This document shows positions 31,818 through 41,831 of a stretch of DNA of 64,000 bases, piece by piece. This DNA comes from Fonsecaea monophora. Lineage: Eukaryota; Ascomycota; Eurotiomycetes; Chaetothyriales; Herpotrichiellaceae. The notes beneath the pieces were generated by a model. That model was not told the origin of the DNA. It saw only the letters and a program-made list of their open reading frames with translations, and searched no databases. Within the stretch, counting starts at the first letter, position 1, and the number at the start of each line of letters is the position of its first letter. Position numbers and translations under genes: made by a program. The stretch lies in contig NW_019173936.1 of NCBI RefSeq assembly GCF_001642475.1, forward strand, positions 248,001 through 312,000. The letters run 5' to 3'.

Positions 31818-33000
31818 GGTGTTGGAACGTTCAGGTACGTATAAGGTGCTTTCGTGGGCTGCGGCTACTTCGGTCGACGAACTATACAGAGGACAGCTTT
31901 CAAAGCAATTGGTATGCCCTATACAAGTGAGCAGTCGGGGTGTATGACCAGCTGTGAGAGGAATTGATTGACCTTGTTGATTATAGAGGAGAAAATGAGT
32001 CGAGTTGACAATCTAGAAGTTGCCATTCCCGCCGCAGCCATTTCATTTGCGCAGGCCGAGCTGCGGCTAGAGCCAGATTGAGTCATCGTTCCTGCGCCAC
32101 AGGCCAAGACCCGGACTTTGTCCGTCCTCCGCTCGGCCTGCGTCTGGGATCCTGAGATTCTGGCATTTTGGGCGGCAAGGCTTGCATCAAAAGTCTGAGC
32201 AAACGCCTAGTTTCAATCGATTCGCCACAAATGCAAAACTGCGATTAGCCTGAGCGGCTGCAACTAGGCTCCTGGGCCAGCAATAGGCAATCAAAACGGG
32301 ACAGCACAGGCAGCGTTTAGGTGTTGTCTAGGATTTCCTGGCCTTTGCCGCCGAGTGCAGCGCCATCGTCTCACACTGGCCTGATATCAACCGAGCAGGA
32401 GTTTCAGATCGTCCAACCGCGCGATTCGCTAGATCGTGCGATCAAACGATCAGCATGGGTGGTCACGGCACTTACCCTCCACTACCCCTGCGAGCTCTGC
32501 ATGCCCTGGTAGCTGAACACCCTCAAGTAAGTACATAGCCCCTGCACAACCTGAAACCCCAGGCTGGGAATGAACGGCGAGCAAAGCGGCTTCCTTGACT
32601 GCTAGTCCTGCATAAATCCGCATGTCTTCTGCCTGGGAACCTTGCGCAAATAGCTACATGATGGCATTACAGTACACCTGCAGTTGCTACAGCATCCTTA
32701 CTGGCGAAGGTGAATCATATGTTCGCCCTGAGTCCTATCTCTTGGAGTATTGACCCACGATTTCCCTTTCCACCGGAAGTCTCCTGGTCTGGTCTCCTAA
32801 AAAGGCCATAGAGAAAGCAAGGTGCAATATTTGCCGCCTGAGGAGCTCTATAGCCTCATCACAAATCTCTCCTTTGAGGTTTCTGAGGACGAGATTCAGG
32901 ACTCCGTTGACCGAACCGAACCAACATCCCGTCCATCCTAGCCTGTGTTAATATATTCACATATTTTCGACACCGCCGCTCAACATCTGGAGTGCCCAAG
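31818..33000. other. Intergenic, no gene seen
   Basis: About 1.2 kb upstream of MBF1 and of the 770-aa gene. I see no recognisable coding remnant, transposon end or clear promoter box. Confidence 0.45.
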
Positions 33001-35313
33001 ATGCCGGCGTACGGTGGTTTTCAGTTTGCACTGGAGCTTTCAAACGTCCTCCCTCTCAGGCAGCTTGCGGCTTCCACATACGAAATGCTACTCAACATGG
33101 CTCGCGAGCTTCAAAACTCGGGTTCTGGTATAGTTGTTGAGGCTGACCTGGCAAGCATCTTTGGTCGGAGTCGTGTTTCCCTTGAACTGGAAAAGGCCTT
33201 CAAGACCAAAGTCCACATTAGCAAGATCACTCCACTACGTGAGGGCTCAGAAATTCAGCTGCGAACCGGCCCCGGCCCAACAGTGACACGAGCGTTTGAG
33301 GATACGCAATATTTTGCGACTATAGTCACTCTATCAGCACTGTGCTACTTTATCCCGAGGGAAAATCTTGCCAGAATGATCGCCAGTGCGATGCTAACGC
33401 GATACGAAGCTGGAGTCCCAGGGGCAGACAAGCCTCCTCCGTACGCAGACATTGAAAGCACATTAGCGGCTTGCTGTACTCAATGTGGCGAGTTTCAGTG
33501 GGAGCCATATCGTGCAGAGATTGAGAAGCGGCTTCGAGTGTCAATGCAAGATTATAGCTGGAGCTCCTACTATACACGACTCACGCCTGCGGCGATCATG
33601 GGAGCCATGGACTTCTTCTATGCTGTCAAACATGAGCCATCACGCAGAATAGTCACAATCTCCTCTCAAGCCGGATTTATTCCTCTGACTATCTGGGCTC
33701 ATTACATTTTGAGCCTCGATGTTATTATCACTGGTCTTCCTGGTGAAGACGTTGTCTTCGGGAATGCGGAGCGGCCACACGTTTTCATCCGCTGGAGGAG
33801 CTCTGACCTTCCTGATAGGGAAGAGCTGAATTGGAGCCAGGAGGGGGATGAAGACGGCCCTGAAGTCTGCCTCCATGAGACAGACATGACCATTCTTCTG
33901 ATCTCGAAACCAGAAGACCACGACTCTGACAGCCTATACTCGGCCGAGAGGCACACATTGGCAGGTTATGGCACGGTCTTCTTGCGTCGCAGTTTGAACG
34001 TTGATATAATTATAAGCGATGATGACGATATCTATGGGGAGTTGGTAGCCCTGATAGTTGGATTCGCAACCGCCGCTTCACAGAGAATGGCCCGGGAGCT
34101 GCCAGATCCTGTACCGCAGGGACCGGACGAAATCGAAAAGACTGGGCAAATAATACGACTGGAAGCATGGAGATTGACGAGCGCTGCCAAGTTGCTCTTC
34201 GACGGCATTACCATCGACTTGGTCCTTTGCTGGAACTACGCTATGTTTTTCTCGGAACACCCCTTATCTGAATCCAGGCTGCCTGCAAACTTTGATTCAT
34301 TCTTTGCACGAGTCCCAAGCCACCGTCCTCAGTTCTCTGCGGCAGCGCGAATGGTACGACTCATTGAAAACGCCGCAAAGCTTGTGTTGATCTTCGCCCA
34401 TGTCGTGGAGGTAGACAAATGTGGGGACATGCCACTGATAATGACCGACGATATTGCCTCCTTCACGAACCTCATACGTGAGGTTCGGAAGGAAGATGGT
34501 CATCTGGGCCTGATTCGATGGGATGAGGTATTCGATGGGGTATCTAGACTGCTCTCATCTACCAAATCCTTGTCTCAGGACAAGACACGCCGTTTTGCCG
34601 CCGCCGAATTCCTCTGCAGCGACTTTGGATGGTCTGTGCTTCTGAACACGTATGGGGAGCTCGACCCAGGCGATATTCAGCCTGAGTTCGTCCGCATTCG
34701 CAAAGGTACACCCACACATTCAAAAACACAGGAACGCAAGTTGCGAATTGTCGATAGGAGTATTGCTGAAAGGAGTGCAAAGTCATATGTCTTTCCTATT
34801 GAGAGGGGACTAGAGTACACACCCCGCACATTTGCGAAGAGCACTTCCATGAAGGAGTACTATACGACTCTTTCGCGCGAGTTCCAAGTCGTTCTTATCA
34901 TTTCATTCGAATCGACTAGTGAGTGGCAGGAGCATGGCGGTTCCAAATCCTTCGAGCAAAACCTGGCCTACGGCAGAATGGCTGAGCATTTGTTCAACAC
35001 CCATCTCATTCCAGAATGCAGCCACATAAACAAGAACCACTGGGAGCATACAAGGAAGATCAAGCTCGGTCCAGATGCGGTTGCAATGCTCAGTGGATTC
35101 GAAGAACTGGAGGATGGTATAACCCTGCCGGAGAGGATAGTTATCGCACTGACGAGGGGTGATTCCTACATCCGCTGGCATGCGATTATACGTTTGGCGT
35201 CCGAGGTATACCAGTCGAGGCGGAAGATAGCACTACGGTCGCATTCATGTTGCGAGCCCTGTGCTCTTGACTTTGTAGCTTCACAACCAGGGAAGTGGTA
35301 CCTCATTCTGTAG
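33001..35313 (+). CDS. Unrecognised 770-aa protein, intronless
   Basis: Single open frame of 771 codons from ATG 33001. I do not recognise a named domain. Visible features: a largely alpha-helical composition; CCTQCGEF with WEPYRAEIEKRL near residue 160; a stretch with alternating hydrophobic strands (IVTISSQAGFIPLTIWAHYILSLDVIITGLPGEDVVFG) near 215-255; and a Cys/His-containing end (SHSCCEPCALDF). No signal peptide and no certain membrane helix. Absence of introns in 2.3 kb is unusual beside its neighbours. Composition is less GC-rich than the hydrolase at 36.4 kb. My impression is that similar proteins occur in many Pezizomycotina, but I cannot confirm that. It could be an immunity-like or regulatory protein; no function is assigned. 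Confidence 0.75.
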   Translation: MPAYGGFQFALELSNVLPLRQLAASTYEMLLNMARELQNSGSGIVVEADLASIFGRSRVSLELEKAFKTKVHISKITPLREGSEIQLRTGPGPTVTRAFEDTQYFATIVTLSALCYFIPRENLARMIASAMLTRYEAGVPGADKPPPYADIESTLAACCTQCGEFQWEPYRAEIEKRLRVSMQDYSWSSYYTRLTPAAIMGAMDFFYAVKHEPSRRIVTISSQAGFIPLTIWAHYILSLDVIITGLPGEDVVFGNAERPHVFIRWRSSDLPDREELNWSQEGDEDGPEVCLHETDMTILLISKPEDHDSDSLYSAERHTLAGYGTVFLRRSLNVDIIISDDDDIYGELVALIVGFATAASQRMARELPDPVPQGPDEIEKTGQIIRLEAWRLTSAAKLLFDGITIDLVLCWNYAMFFSEHPLSESRLPANFDSFFARVPSHRPQFSAAARMVRLIENAAKLVLIFAHVVEVDKCGDMPLIMTDDIASFTNLIREVRKEDGHLGLIRWDEVFDGVSRLLSSTKSLSQDKTRRFAAAEFLCSDFGWSVLLNTYGELDPGDIQPEFVRIRKGTPTHSKTQERKLRIVDRSIAERSAKSYVFPIERGLEYTPRTFAKSTSMKEYYTTLSREFQVVLIISFESTSEWQEHGGSKSFEQNLAYGRMAEHLFNTHLIPECSHINKNHWEHTRKIKLGPDAVAMLSGFEELEDGITLPERIVIALTRGDSYIRWHAIIRLASEVYQSRRKIALRSHSCCEPCALDFVASQPGKWYLIL

Positions 35314-36412
35314 TTGTTGATCGAGTCGTCTGAAGTCAAGTTGTGGGTTTGTTCCAGTGTGGAAGTCTGGGTCAGGAACGTCGGCCGTTGTCACGTTATG
35401 AGACTGTCTCGTCTTGGAATTCATGTAATAACCACACCATAACGGTTCCTCCTGTTTTATGTTGCGCCGTCATAGTCTTCAACTTTGAGCGTCATGACCC
35501 CGCAAACCTGCTCGGTACGGATTTTGGATGATCATTTGGTTTTGGATTTTGCAAGCTGGCCACTGATGCGATGGTATATAGTCAAAAAAATAAGGGATTT
35601 AGGATATACATGCCATTTATCGGAAGCCACACCACGGCAGGACTGCTGGATGATTTCCTGGGGACTTGGACCTTCTCGTGATTCACCCCCAGTATGCTGC
35701 TTCGTGGCATCGGGCGTTGCAGCTCGTGCATACAACGAACGCCTCCCGCCGAGCGGAAGATACAAGGACGCCGACTCCCCGTGCAGATTTACAATCCTCG
35801 CCCTGACAAGTGAGCGTCTCACATTTTTAATCTGGGCAACCAGAACCAACCAACGACACTGTCGTCGACGCACGACGGAAAAGATAAACGGGCGTTCTCG
35901 ACTTGTCGGGCACAAAGAGCAAAGAATATATCCAAATGGGGCGCTAATAGCGCCTCGAGGTTCATGCTCCTAAACAGGAAATTCTTTAGGGGAGCCAATC
36001 ACAGCGGGTGGCCTGGGATGACTAACGACACGAGTGGGTTGGGACAACGGGCACGACGGAGGTATTTGCAGCCAGCCAGCCATCCGTCACGTCACAAGCA
36101 TCAAGAACGAAGAAACGCCTCTTGTCTCGTAATCAAGTTCGTGTCTTCCATTCCAGGTTGACGTGCTTGTCAAGCATGGCAGAATGTGAGGGTTTTACAG
36201 TAGTGGGTAGTTCGGTTAGTTGGATTGTTAGGACGGGAGGGAAACAGGGAGGAGGATTCAGAGGATATATAAGAGATGGCATCCCCTCGTGTCAAGGACC
36301 ATGCTTTCAATTCAGTATCATTCAAATACTTGCGAGTCCGTAAAAACAGTCTATTCGTCCATTCCACCAGCCCGAAACTACCCACCCCGAATCAAAACCA
36401 CTTCGTCCAACA
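35314..36412. other. Intergenic with hydrolase promoter
   Basis: About 1.1 kb without a supported gene. Near its end lie an AGCCAATCA box (about 35993-36001) and a TATA box (36266-36273), both upstream of the alpha/beta hydrolase gene. Confidence 0.5.
36266..36273 (+). promoter_or_regulatory. TATA box of alpha/beta hydrolase gene
   Basis: TATATAAG lies 140 bp before the ATG at 36413, followed by a short leader; a CCAAT box sits about 270 bp further upstream. Fungal TATA-containing promoters are often regulated ones. Confidence 0.5.
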
Positions 36413-37285
36413 ATGGCCACCTACGAAACCGCCGAGGACAAATTCGTCACCGTCCACGGGATCAAGCACGCCTACCGCCAATTCGGCCAGACCAGCGGCA
36501 CGCCGCTGTTCCTCCACGTCCACTTCCGCGGCAACATGGACTGGTGGGACCCGGTCTTCGTCAACGACCTCGCGGCCCGGCGGCCGATCCTGCTGGTCGA
36601 CAACACAGGCGTGGGCCGCAGCGAGGGCGAAGTCGGGACCACGTTCGCCGCGTGGGCGCAGACCATCATCGACGTGGCCGCCGCGCTGGAGATTCCCAAG
36701 CTCGACGTCCTGGGTTTCTCCATGGGCGGCTTCGTCGCGCAGCGCATGGCGTTGCAGGCGCCGAGCCTGGTGCGTCGACTGGTCGTGGCCGGCGCGGGCC
36801 CTTCGGCCGGCGAGGGCGTCGTGGGCGGCGACCCGAAGCATTTCACCGAAGTGGCCAGCGCAGCGACGCCCGCCAAGTCGAACCTGGGCCTGATGCACAC
36901 GTTCTTCTCGCCGTCGGCGGCGAAACAGGCCCTGGCCGCGTCGTGGATCGAGCGCATGGAGAAGTCTCGCGCGCACCGCGCCCCGCTGCTCGACGCGGCG
37001 GGCACTTCGCGACAGGTCGCCGCCGTGCAGCGCTGGTTCTCGGGCGAGTTCCGCGACGAGGGCGCGTTCGACCAGCTCGACCGGCTCGCCGCGACGCCCA
37101 CGCTCGTGGCCAACGGCTCAAACGACCTGCTCGTCCCCACGGAGAACAGCATCGTACTGTGGCGGCGCCTCACCGCCGGCGGGTGCGACGCCTCCCTGCA
37201 CCTGTACCCGGACTCGGGCCACGGGTTTTTGGACGAGTACAACACGCATTTTGCGCGGTTGGTCAATGATTTCTTGGACGAGTAG
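36413..37285 (+). CDS. Alpha/beta hydrolase
   Basis: Single exon, 290 aa. The alpha/beta hydrolase triad is visible: Ser in the nucleophile elbow GFSMGG (near residue 105), Asp in NGSNDLLVPTENS (near 238) and His in DSGHGFLDEY (near 267). LHVHFRGNMDWWDP holds the oxyanion-region HFRG in place of the usual HG, and VDNTGVGRSEG follows. The pattern is that of bacterial-type haloperoxidase/esterase-like hydrolases; substrate unknown. No signal peptide, so probably cytosolic. GC3 is very high here, which creates long open frames in other frames and strands. Neighbours give no pathway. Confidence 0.9.
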   Translation: MATYETAEDKFVTVHGIKHAYRQFGQTSGTPLFLHVHFRGNMDWWDPVFVNDLAARRPILLVDNTGVGRSEGEVGTTFAAWAQTIIDVAAALEIPKLDVLGFSMGGFVAQRMALQAPSLVRRLVVAGAGPSAGEGVVGGDPKHFTEVASAATPAKSNLGLMHTFFSPSAAKQALAASWIERMEKSRAHRAPLLDAAGTSRQVAAVQRWFSGEFRDEGAFDQLDRLAATPTLVANGSNDLLVPTENSIVLWRRLTAGGCDASLHLYPDSGHGFLDEYNTHFARLVNDFLDE

Positions 37286-37910
37286 TCACGACCGAGGCAG
37301 ATGGGTGCTTGGGAGGAGAAATCTGAAAAAGAAAAGGAAAGGGATGAGAGTGGAAGAGGGGGAGTGAGTGACTGAGTAGTTAGATGAGTGATGCGACATG
37401 TGTTCAAGTGCTAGTGTGTGTCTTGAAAGGGGAATTTGATAGATTGCTGCCTTTTATCCAACTAGTTTAAACAGATGATGTGGTATGTTACCATCTTTCA
37501 CAAAATCTGCTTCCTGATGGGCTTGTCCCAGCTGGTCTGAGCTATATTTCTGCTCCTCCACTCGCCAAAGAGTTATGGAAGCCCCCTGTGCGATATCCTT
37601 GACTGACGCCTCTCATCTCATTCACCTCAACTTCGCGTCTTCTGCCCAGATGCTGAAATGGGCTAATTCCCGACCTCTCGACTTCACAATGCATTCGCCA
37701 TAGGGCCCAGTTCCTCCTTGTACCTCCATTATCTTCAATCACGTGTGGTTCCATGTCCAAAGCCAAAGTCAATCAGAACGGCGCCCGTGGACTTGAGTCA
37801 TCGGGCCTCGATTAGAGAGCCCCGGACAACAGATATACTCTCGAGTCAGCAGAGGATGCGGACGGTACTACCAGTCCTCAAACTCTTCCTTGTACCGTTC
37901 AAGTACCAGT
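37286..37910. other. Intergenic between convergent genes
   Basis: About 0.6 kb, no gene or element I can support. Confidence 0.45.
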
Positions 37911-38777
37911 TCATGTTCGGATATCATATGCCCGAAAGCGAGGCCGAGGCAGAAAAGAAGCTTCCTGCATGTCGGGTCCGACCGTGAAGCGCTTTGGGAA
38001 CTTGACTTGGGGATGGTCTCCGTGTTGACGTGGCTGCCACCGCCACGGACACAAAAAAGTCTTGATCAACTCGAGGTCCCAGAGCGTTCGCTGAGACCGT
38101 TGTTGATCATCGTGATGCTCCAACCCCAGGGTGTCGTCAAAGACATAGCTCCAGCGGATGTTCTCGATTCCCGGCACGCATCCAAAACTGTATATCGTCC
38201 TGGCGAGTGCAAAGGACTGCCGGCGAATGCAAGTGATCGAAGCCCGGAATCTAGCACGGGCGGTGAAGGTCGTGTAGGCCACGTCGAGTTTCGTTAGAGA
38301 CTTGTGGACCATCGTGCACGCCTCGTCGAGGGACTCGTGCAGACTGGGGGCAAATGTCACCACGATCTCGTTCCACATGGTGAGAGGCAACCGAAGTACT
38401 TTCCCCAAGGGGGAGTTGAGAATATCATCGGGTGTCTTCAAGGCGTGGCACTGGCAGTGCTTCCCGCTTTTTATGTCGATGCGCAGAGGGAAGCGTTTTG
38501 TGAAGAACAAGATCAGGCTCCTGATGGTGCGGGAGGTTTGTAGGAGAGATTTGATGGTTAGGGGACAGGTGCCGCCGTCCGAGTCGGTGGATATCACCAC
38601 TCCGTGTTTGGGGATCAAGTAGCTCAACACATGTAAGATGATCTCGTCTGGAAGGTGGTATCTTGGTGAATAATTGTCGTGACTGGCTTGGTAATATTCT
38701 CTCTGATATCGATCGTTAAGAGGAGGTGCCTGGGCGTGCATTGAGAGAGAAGGGGGAGAGGACATGATGACATCCAT
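37911..38777 (-). CDS. F-box-like protein, paralogue A of a divergent pair
   Basis: Single exon, 288 aa from ATG 38777 (MDVIMSSPPSL); the open frame runs on upstream to 39227 but that part looks like leader. An F-box-like motif starts near residue 45: YHLPDEIILHVLSYLIPKHG. Downstream are RIDIKSGKHCQCHALKTP, WNEIVVTFAPS, ITCIRRQSFALARTIY and TLWDLELIKTFL. F-box proteins usually bring substrates to SCF ubiquitin ligases; here the target is unknown. The blocks after the F-box align with the oppositely oriented gene at 39389-40423, so the two are paralogues. Confidence 0.7.
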   Translation of the reverse strand: MDVIMSSPPSLSMHAQAPPLNDRYQREYYQASHDNYSPRYHLPDEIILHVLSYLIPKHGVVISTDSDGGTCPLTIKSLLQTSRTIRSLILFFTKRFPLRIDIKSGKHCQCHALKTPDDILNSPLGKVLRLPLTMWNEIVVTFAPSLHESLDEACTMVHKSLTKLDVAYTTFTARARFRASITCIRRQSFALARTIYSFGCVPGIENIRWSYVFDDTLGLEHHDDQQRSQRTLWDLELIKTFLCPWRWQPRQHGDHPQVKFPKRFTVGPDMQEASFLPRPRFRAYDIRT

Positions 38778-39388
38778 TGTCGGCTTCAGGTGAGAGTAGG
38801 TTGAGAGATGTCTGAAGATAGTTCGAGTGACTTGGTGTTTATTCACCTTGTGGAATCGGGAGTACTGTAGAGAGACAAGTTGACTGATCAGAGACGTCTT
38901 GGGCATACCAACCCCCCGTGGTCTGGCCGTTCTTAAATAATGAGATCGCATCGAGTCCAAAGGGGGAGTCAAGGTCCTCGAGGTCCTCGAAGTCCTCAAG
39001 GACTTGCAGAACCGGCCCAATTTCAGGGCGGCACTTTGGGTAAGGCGACGGCCCAGGAAACCCAGTGTTGAAAGCACCAACATAGCGGATTCTCGAAACG
39101 GTAACCAGTCATATTGTTGCGGTACCAACTGGCTCGAGTCGTTGGTTGCGGATGGTGTCGATTGTTCCAAAGGGTCGAAGTGGGTGGAAGTTTGGTTCAG
39201 GGACAAACGGTGGATTTCTGCGGACAAGGCTGGAGTCTATCATTCTCGGCGAGGACCTCGATCTTTCTCTTATACATGGTACTGTCTTCCCCCTCAAACA
39301 TGGCCGCAACTCAGACAGATACTTCACGATCCTCACATAGGCATAGAATAATACCTCGTGAAAGATCAGCATCAGCATCCGCATCGAC
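38778..39388. promoter_or_regulatory. Divergent promoter between F-box-like paralogues
   Basis: 611 bp between two start codons. A 9-bp repeat GGTCCTCGA occurs twice in tandem (38973-38990) followed by a degenerate third copy to 38999. No clear TATA box. Confidence 0.4.
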
Positions 39389-40423
39389 ATGGATATGAAC
39401 CTCAGCATGCAGACCAGGGCTGTCCCTTCCTCAAACGACACCGGGATGGATGACGTCGGGGGCATCACAAAGTCGTGCAGGCTGGGTATATACCAGCACC
39501 TCCCGGATGAAATTCTGCTGCAAATCGTCTTGAACTTGATCCCTCGCGACGGCCTCTGTGTGTCGAATCACCCGGACCACAACTCGGATTTCGCCACGAT
39601 CGCATCCCTTTTGCGCGTCAACCGAGCGATTCACGATGAAATGCTGCGTCGCATATTCAACCTCCCATTACATGTTCACATTCTGAGCGGTGGCCACTGT
39701 CGTTGCCTCTTCGGGACGCCGCCTTTCCCCAAGACGCTCTTGGGCAGGGTCGCCGTCCTCCAACTGAGAAGATTTTCCGAGCTCGTGGTGACGTTTGTAC
39801 CTCAGGTACTCACGGCGCCGTGCGGGAACCGAATCCAGACGCCATGGCCCGTCGATTCGCTCACGGGCGAGAGAGGCGCGCGGAAATTCCGACTCGACAT
39901 ACGGTGCATCGCACGCCAGTCTGACGACCTCGCCGAAGCGTTGGTCAGACACCCCGACGTCCGATCTGGAGCCTCCTCTCGCTTCAGGTTCAGGTTCGAT
40001 GGGTCCAAGGGGGTCGACGAAGCGAACAGGTTGAGGGAAATACCTCTGTGGGAGATCGAGCCGCTCCAGGTGATGCTGGACAAGTGGCGTCGGGTTGCTA
40101 CTCCGATGGGCACAGTTCCGCGACATCAGATAGACATGCCCGAGAGTCTCGTGACTGGAGTCGTTGCGGTCTTCAAGCTGCACGAAGGTCGTCTCACGAG
40201 TGTACATCCTCTAGGCGAGTGCTCGAACGCCGTCGCTCGCTGCTGGAAGGGTTTCTGGCTAGGCTTCAGATTTGAGCTACCTCTACACATTGACGAGAGA
40301 CCGTGGCGCTCGCGCTTATTCAACCGTCGCTTCATCATCACCACGAGAAGCAGGACCGGGGCGAGTGGGGATGAGCCGCAGCTTGAAGCGGAAGCCTTTG
40401 TGCAAGGAACGCTGTCGTTCTGA
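39389..40423 (+). CDS. F-box-like protein, paralogue B of a divergent pair
   Basis: Single exon, 344 aa. F-box-like motif near residue 37: YQHLPDEILLQIVLNLIPRDG. The shared blocks with the gene at 37911-38777 appear in the same order: LHVHILSGGHCRCLFGTP, FSELVVTFVPQ, LDIRCIARQSDDLAEALV and PLWEIEPLQVMLDKW. The C-terminal 90 residues (about 255-344) have no counterpart visible in the partner. GC3 is higher than in the partner. ATG 39389 is followed by other Mets at residues 3 and 7; MDVGG-type later starts are possible. Function unknown; a substrate receptor role is inferred only from the F-box. Confidence 0.7.
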   Translation: MDMNLSMQTRAVPSSNDTGMDDVGGITKSCRLGIYQHLPDEILLQIVLNLIPRDGLCVSNHPDHNSDFATIASLLRVNRAIHDEMLRRIFNLPLHVHILSGGHCRCLFGTPPFPKTLLGRVAVLQLRRFSELVVTFVPQVLTAPCGNRIQTPWPVDSLTGERGARKFRLDIRCIARQSDDLAEALVRHPDVRSGASSRFRFRFDGSKGVDEANRLREIPLWEIEPLQVMLDKWRRVATPMGTVPRHQIDMPESLVTGVVAVFKLHEGRLTSVHPLGECSNAVARCWKGFWLGFRFELPLHIDERPWRSRLFNRRFIITTRSRTGASGDEPQLEAEAFVQGTLSF

Positions 40424-40506
40424 TCGGAGCCACCGACGTGAACAATGGGGAGGATCAAGCACTGATGAACTGTCTTGGAGGGGTTTTTTTTTTTCTTTTT
40501 TTTAGG

Positions 40507-41831
40507 TCAGGCTGCAAAGGGAGTGTCCCTCTGAAACTCCCACTGACCAGCACCCGATGTTCCAGGGATGCGTCGATAGCCCAAGACTCCTTGGATGAAT
40601 GCAAGGACCAGGGTCACGTTGACGACGGCCTGTCTTTGATGGTAGTCGAAAGGCTCAATGGTCAATGAGTCGCGAAACAGGCCGAGGCCAAAGTTCGACT
40701 CGTTCAGCTTGATGCGCAAGTACGGGATCTGGGGCGGTCGTTTAGCCGAGCTGCTCAAACGAAAGAGCGAAAGAGAATATGGGTTTCTAGAGGAATAGCT
40801 TGCACACTTACCTTGCGGACGTCTTGAGGATCCGTCTTGGTCCACCGCTGCAAATACTCTGCCAATAGCCGCAGACTGGGTTCATGCGTGCCGTTGACTG
40901 TTAGCTTACTCTGGCCTCCCGAGGACACCAGCATCACGTAGGGGCTTGTGGTGCGGAAGAGGATCTCCGGTCTAGGCAGCGTCTCCAGTGCGGGTAAGAC
41001 ATCGGTGCTCGGTTCCAGTGGAGCTGGATATGGCACAACGCGGTTCGCCGTCGTGCTGATGCTGGTGCTTTTGGTTGTATCTGCCACCGATTCCAGTTCT
41101 GCCCAGTCTTCGTCATCTTCCCGAATTTCTGGGTGCTGGTTCTCTGCTTCCGGCTTGTTGGATGGGGTAGAGGAGTTGCAATTTGGAGGGTCAAACATGG
41201 ACTCAAAGTCTTCTGCGAAAGCCGGGCCAGCCGTCTGAAGCGTGGTTTGCAGCCTGGTGGTTTTGGGCAGCGAGATGGTGAACGATGTTGATTTCGGCCT
41301 TAACCAGGCTGTCCGGACTCTGGAGTCACCGGCAGTAACCTGAGCCCGCCGTACATACATACTCAGCTAACATCTTCCAACCATCGTCCCGTGTCTGTCT
41401 TGAAGGTCGCACTGGGGGAAGAACATACTTGGATAGAAAACTTGACAGCATTGACTGTTTTGAGGTTTTCGAGAAAGACTTCGGTCCAGGATGCAAATCG
41501 CGCGTCTTCTAGCCTCTTGCCCAGAGTATCGCACCACGTCTCCACCAGTTTGGCGACGGTGGGGACGAACGTCGTCTTGTCGGGGCACACAGGCTCCAGC
41601 TCCACCCACAGCATGTGCCACTCTGCCGTGCACGCGACATGGTAGCCTATGATGTCTTTGAGAGAGGCGATGGATCTCTGCACGGCGCTGTCCTCGTTGT
41701 CGAAGAGGTCGCGGATGTCTTTTCGGATTTGCAGGGGTCTGCGATGGACGGTCAGTTTGATCATCCAGATACTCTGTCGGCACGAGGTGGATGAGTATAT
41801 GGATGTCCTCGTGAACTTACAATTGAGCCAT
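40507..41831 (-). CDS. Unrecognised conserved-looking protein, four exons
   Basis: Exons 41821-41831, 41429-41738, 40812-41339 and 40507-40728 give 356 aa, starting MAQLPLQIRKDIRDLFDNED; introns are 82, 89 and 83 nt and all phases agree. The N-terminal 110 residues are helical with an aromatic-rich motif (GYHVACTAEWHMLWVELEP). The middle (about 160-240) is acidic and Ser/Thr-rich with DDEDWAELE. The C-terminal part resumes folded sequence: FRTTSPYVMLVSSGG, THEPSLRLLAEYLQRW and FGLGLFRDSLTIEPFD, ending near LVLAFIQGVLGYRRI. No signal peptide or membrane helix. I cannot name a family. Clean exon structure across four exons argues it is a real, functional gene. Confidence 0.75.

Noticed and set aside
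36472..37407. 311-codon open frame on the minus strand, antisense to the alpha/beta hydrolase
   Set aside because: It mirrors a very GC3-rich gene, has no recognisable domain, and the sense frame has a full catalytic triad.
38778..39227. Upstream extension of the F-box-like gene on the minus strand to 39227
   Set aside because: The extra 150 residues show no conserved content and overlap the divergent promoter; the ATG at 38777 fits the paralogue better.
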